64,000 nucleotides of DNA from Affinundibacterium amnicola. GTDB lineage: Bacteria; Pseudomonadota; Gammaproteobacteria; Burkholderiales; Burkholderiaceae_D. Position numbers and translations under genes: made by a program. Location: contig NZ_JACOFU010000006.1 of the NCBI RefSeq assembly GCF_014284275.1, positions 186,001 to 250,000 on the forward strand. Reading direction: 5' to 3'. The notes below the pieces were generated by a model that had not been told where the DNA came from, did not search any database, and saw only the letters and a list, made by a program, of their open reading frames with translations. Positions 63,143 to 64,000 of the stretch are shown here, piece by piece; the first letter of the stretch is position 1, and every line of letters starts with the position of its first letter.

Positions 63143-63562
63143 ATGACGATGAACTGTGAATTATGTACGGTCGACGGCGGCGAGCTGATCCTCAAAACCG
63201 ACAAGTTGCGCGTGGTACTAATCGATGATGCAAACTATCCGGGTTTTTGTCGTGTTATTTGGAATGCGCATGTCAAAGAAATGACGGATTTAGTCATCGC
63301 TGATCGCTCGACCATGATGCAAGCGGTTTGTAAAGTCGAACAAGCGATACGCGACGTGATGCAGCCGCATAAAATTAATTTGGCAAGTCTCGGCAATATG
63401 GTGCCGCATCTGCACTGGCATGTGATTCCACGTTATCAAGATGATGCGCATTTCCCGAACCCTGTGTGGGCAGCGGCGGACAGGGTTTCTGCTGAGCTTG
63501 ATGCAAAACGCGCCTTATTGCCCGCATTGCGTGAAGTTCTGCGACGTGAGTTTTCGGCTTAA
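63143..63562 (+). CDS. HIT-family nucleotide-binding/hydrolase protein
   Basis: 139 residues from the ATG at 63143 (alternatives: GTG 63140, ATG 63149). The histidine-triad motif H-x-H-x-H is seen in VPHLHWHVIPR, with the N-terminal CxxC-like pair (CELC). Bacterial HIT proteins of this sort hydrolyse nucleoside phosphoramidates or related nucleotides; the physiological target is unclear. It follows the DUF3683 gene within 21 bp and precedes the DUF971 gene, a cluster I associate with Burkholderiales. Confidence 0.88.
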   Translation: MTMNCELCTVDGGELILKTDKLRVVLIDDANYPGFCRVIWNAHVKEMTDLVIADRSTMMQAVCKVEQAIRDVMQPHKINLASLGNMVPHLHWHVIPRYQDDAHFPNPVWAAADRVSAELDAKRALLPALREVLRREFSA

Positions 63563-63589
63563 ATTATATTCAGAAAACATTAGGTGTCG

Positions 63590-63667
63590 CTCCTGCGAAG
63601 ACAGGAGCCCAGCGGCGTCGCTTGATTAACGCAAGACACTGGATTCCTGCTAAAAGCATGCAGGAAT
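63590..63667. repeat. Dispersed-repeat-like hairpins after the HIT gene
   Basis: Two adjoining inverted repeats, CTCCTG / CAGGAG (63590-63595 / 63602-63607) and ATTCCTGC / GCAGGAAT (63643-63650 / 63660-63667), lie between the HIT and DUF971 genes. Wording such as GACACTGGATTCCTGC is of the kind repeated many times in Gram-negative chromosomes. It could also serve as a terminator, but no T-run is present. Confidence 0.5.
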
Positions 63668-63722
63668 GACGGTAATGACGCTTGCATGAGATTCACTTAA
63701 TTTCCTATCAAATAAGAAAAAC

Positions 63723-64000
63723 ATGAACCATCTACCACCCCCAATATCCCACAAAGTTCACCCAACAGCACTCAACGCCAGAACAGTATCGCGCTTGTTA
63801 GAAGTCGAGTTCGACGACGGCAAACGTTTTGAGCTGCCGTTTGAATTAATGCGCGTGTACTCACCTTCTGCTGAAGTGCGCGGTCATGGCGAAGGTCAGG
63901 AAGTTTTGCAAATCGGTAAGCGCTTAGTCAGCATTACCGGCATAGAACCCGTCGGTAATTACGCGATTAAGCCGATTTTCACCGATGATCACAGCACAGG
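63723..64000 (+). CDS. DUF971 (gamma-butyrobetaine hydroxylase-like N-terminal domain) protein, 3' truncated by window edge
   Basis: The first 92 codons, from the ATG at 63723, are inside the window and still open at its end. The translated part includes VSRLLEVEFDDGKRFELPFE and then IGKRLVSITGIEPVGNYAIKP, typical of the short DUF971 proteins found next to ubiE in betaproteobacteria. They may bind metal or act with Fe-S biogenesis factors, but their function is not established. No start ambiguity is apparent. Confidence 0.85.
   Translation, partial: MNHLPPPISHKVHPTALNARTVSRLLEVEFDDGKRFELPFELMRVYSPSAEVRGHGEGQEVLQIGKRLVSITGIEPVGNYAIKPIFTDDHST

Noticed and set aside
1-64000. CRISPR array, prophage or complete insertion sequence
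   Set aside because: No regularly spaced repeats, phage structural genes, integrase or transposase frames were seen.

Overview
The window is one continuous piece of bacterial chromosome, with no rRNA, prophage, CRISPR array or complete insertion sequence. Gene content and order point to a betaproteobacterium of the Burkholderiales, most like the Oxalobacteraceae (an Undibacterium-type genome is my best guess). The clues are the block lolB-ispE-tRNA-Gln-prs-rplY, the set rapZ-hprK-ptsN, mutM and mutY close together, a DUF2242 lipoprotein, and the very large DUF3683 flavoprotein followed by a HIT protein and a DUF971 protein. The assignment is by inference, not by database search.

Layout. 1-2.7 kb: an MdlA/MdlB-type ABC exporter pair, the first gene cut by the window edge. 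2.7-8.7 kb: an unknown anchored protein divergent from mrcA (PBP1a), a DUF2242 lipoprotein, aroG and a T5orf172/GIY-YIG-like protein. 8.7-14.8 kb: two secreted hydrolases (CocE/S15 and S41), a small secreted proline-rich protein and a BaeSR-like two-component system. 15-22.4 kb: a Kef-type antiporter, an ODP-type metallo-beta-lactamase-fold protein, gamma-glutamyltransferase and a stand-alone GspE/PilB-type ATPase. 22.5-28 kb: rplY, prs, tRNA-Gln(TTG), ispE, lolB and a TPR protein, all on the minus strand. 28-37.3 kb: mutM, a dynamin-like GTPase, a YCF48-like protein, mutY, a secreted alpha/beta hydrolase and a NatAB-type ABC pair. 37.4-45.8 kb: rapZ, hprK, ptsN, a large GGDEF/EAL protein, queF and ilvA. 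46-51.3 kb: a YqaA membrane protein, an esterase, a small membrane protein, a TPR protein and an M24 aminopeptidase. 51.5-55.6 kb: an A+T-richer accessory island. 55.7-64 kb: a YaiL-like DUF2058 protein, a LytS/LytT-type system, the DUF3683 oxidoreductase, HIT and DUF971 genes.

How the genes work together. Three sets are functional units. RapZ, HprK and PtsN form a phosphotransferase-linked regulatory set. The lolB-ispE-prs stretch serves outer-membrane lipoprotein sorting, isoprenoid synthesis and PRPP supply. MutM and MutY are the two halves of the 8-oxoguanine repair system. The two sensor kinases each sit next to their regulator.

Most unusual parts. (1) The 51.5-55.6 kb island ends in an operon with a near-consensus promoter and twin palindromes, controlling a small basic protein, a YaaW/UPF0174-like protein fused to a zinc ribbon, and a 78-residue glycine-rich hydrophobic protein. 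(2) Two inverted copies of a ~170 bp element bracket ptsN plus the GGDEF/EAL gene. (3) Two inverted MITE-like elements, one with an apparent 8-bp target duplication, bracket the yqaA-esterase pair. (4) A secreted proline-rich protein adjoins a kinase with a polyproline periplasmic loop.
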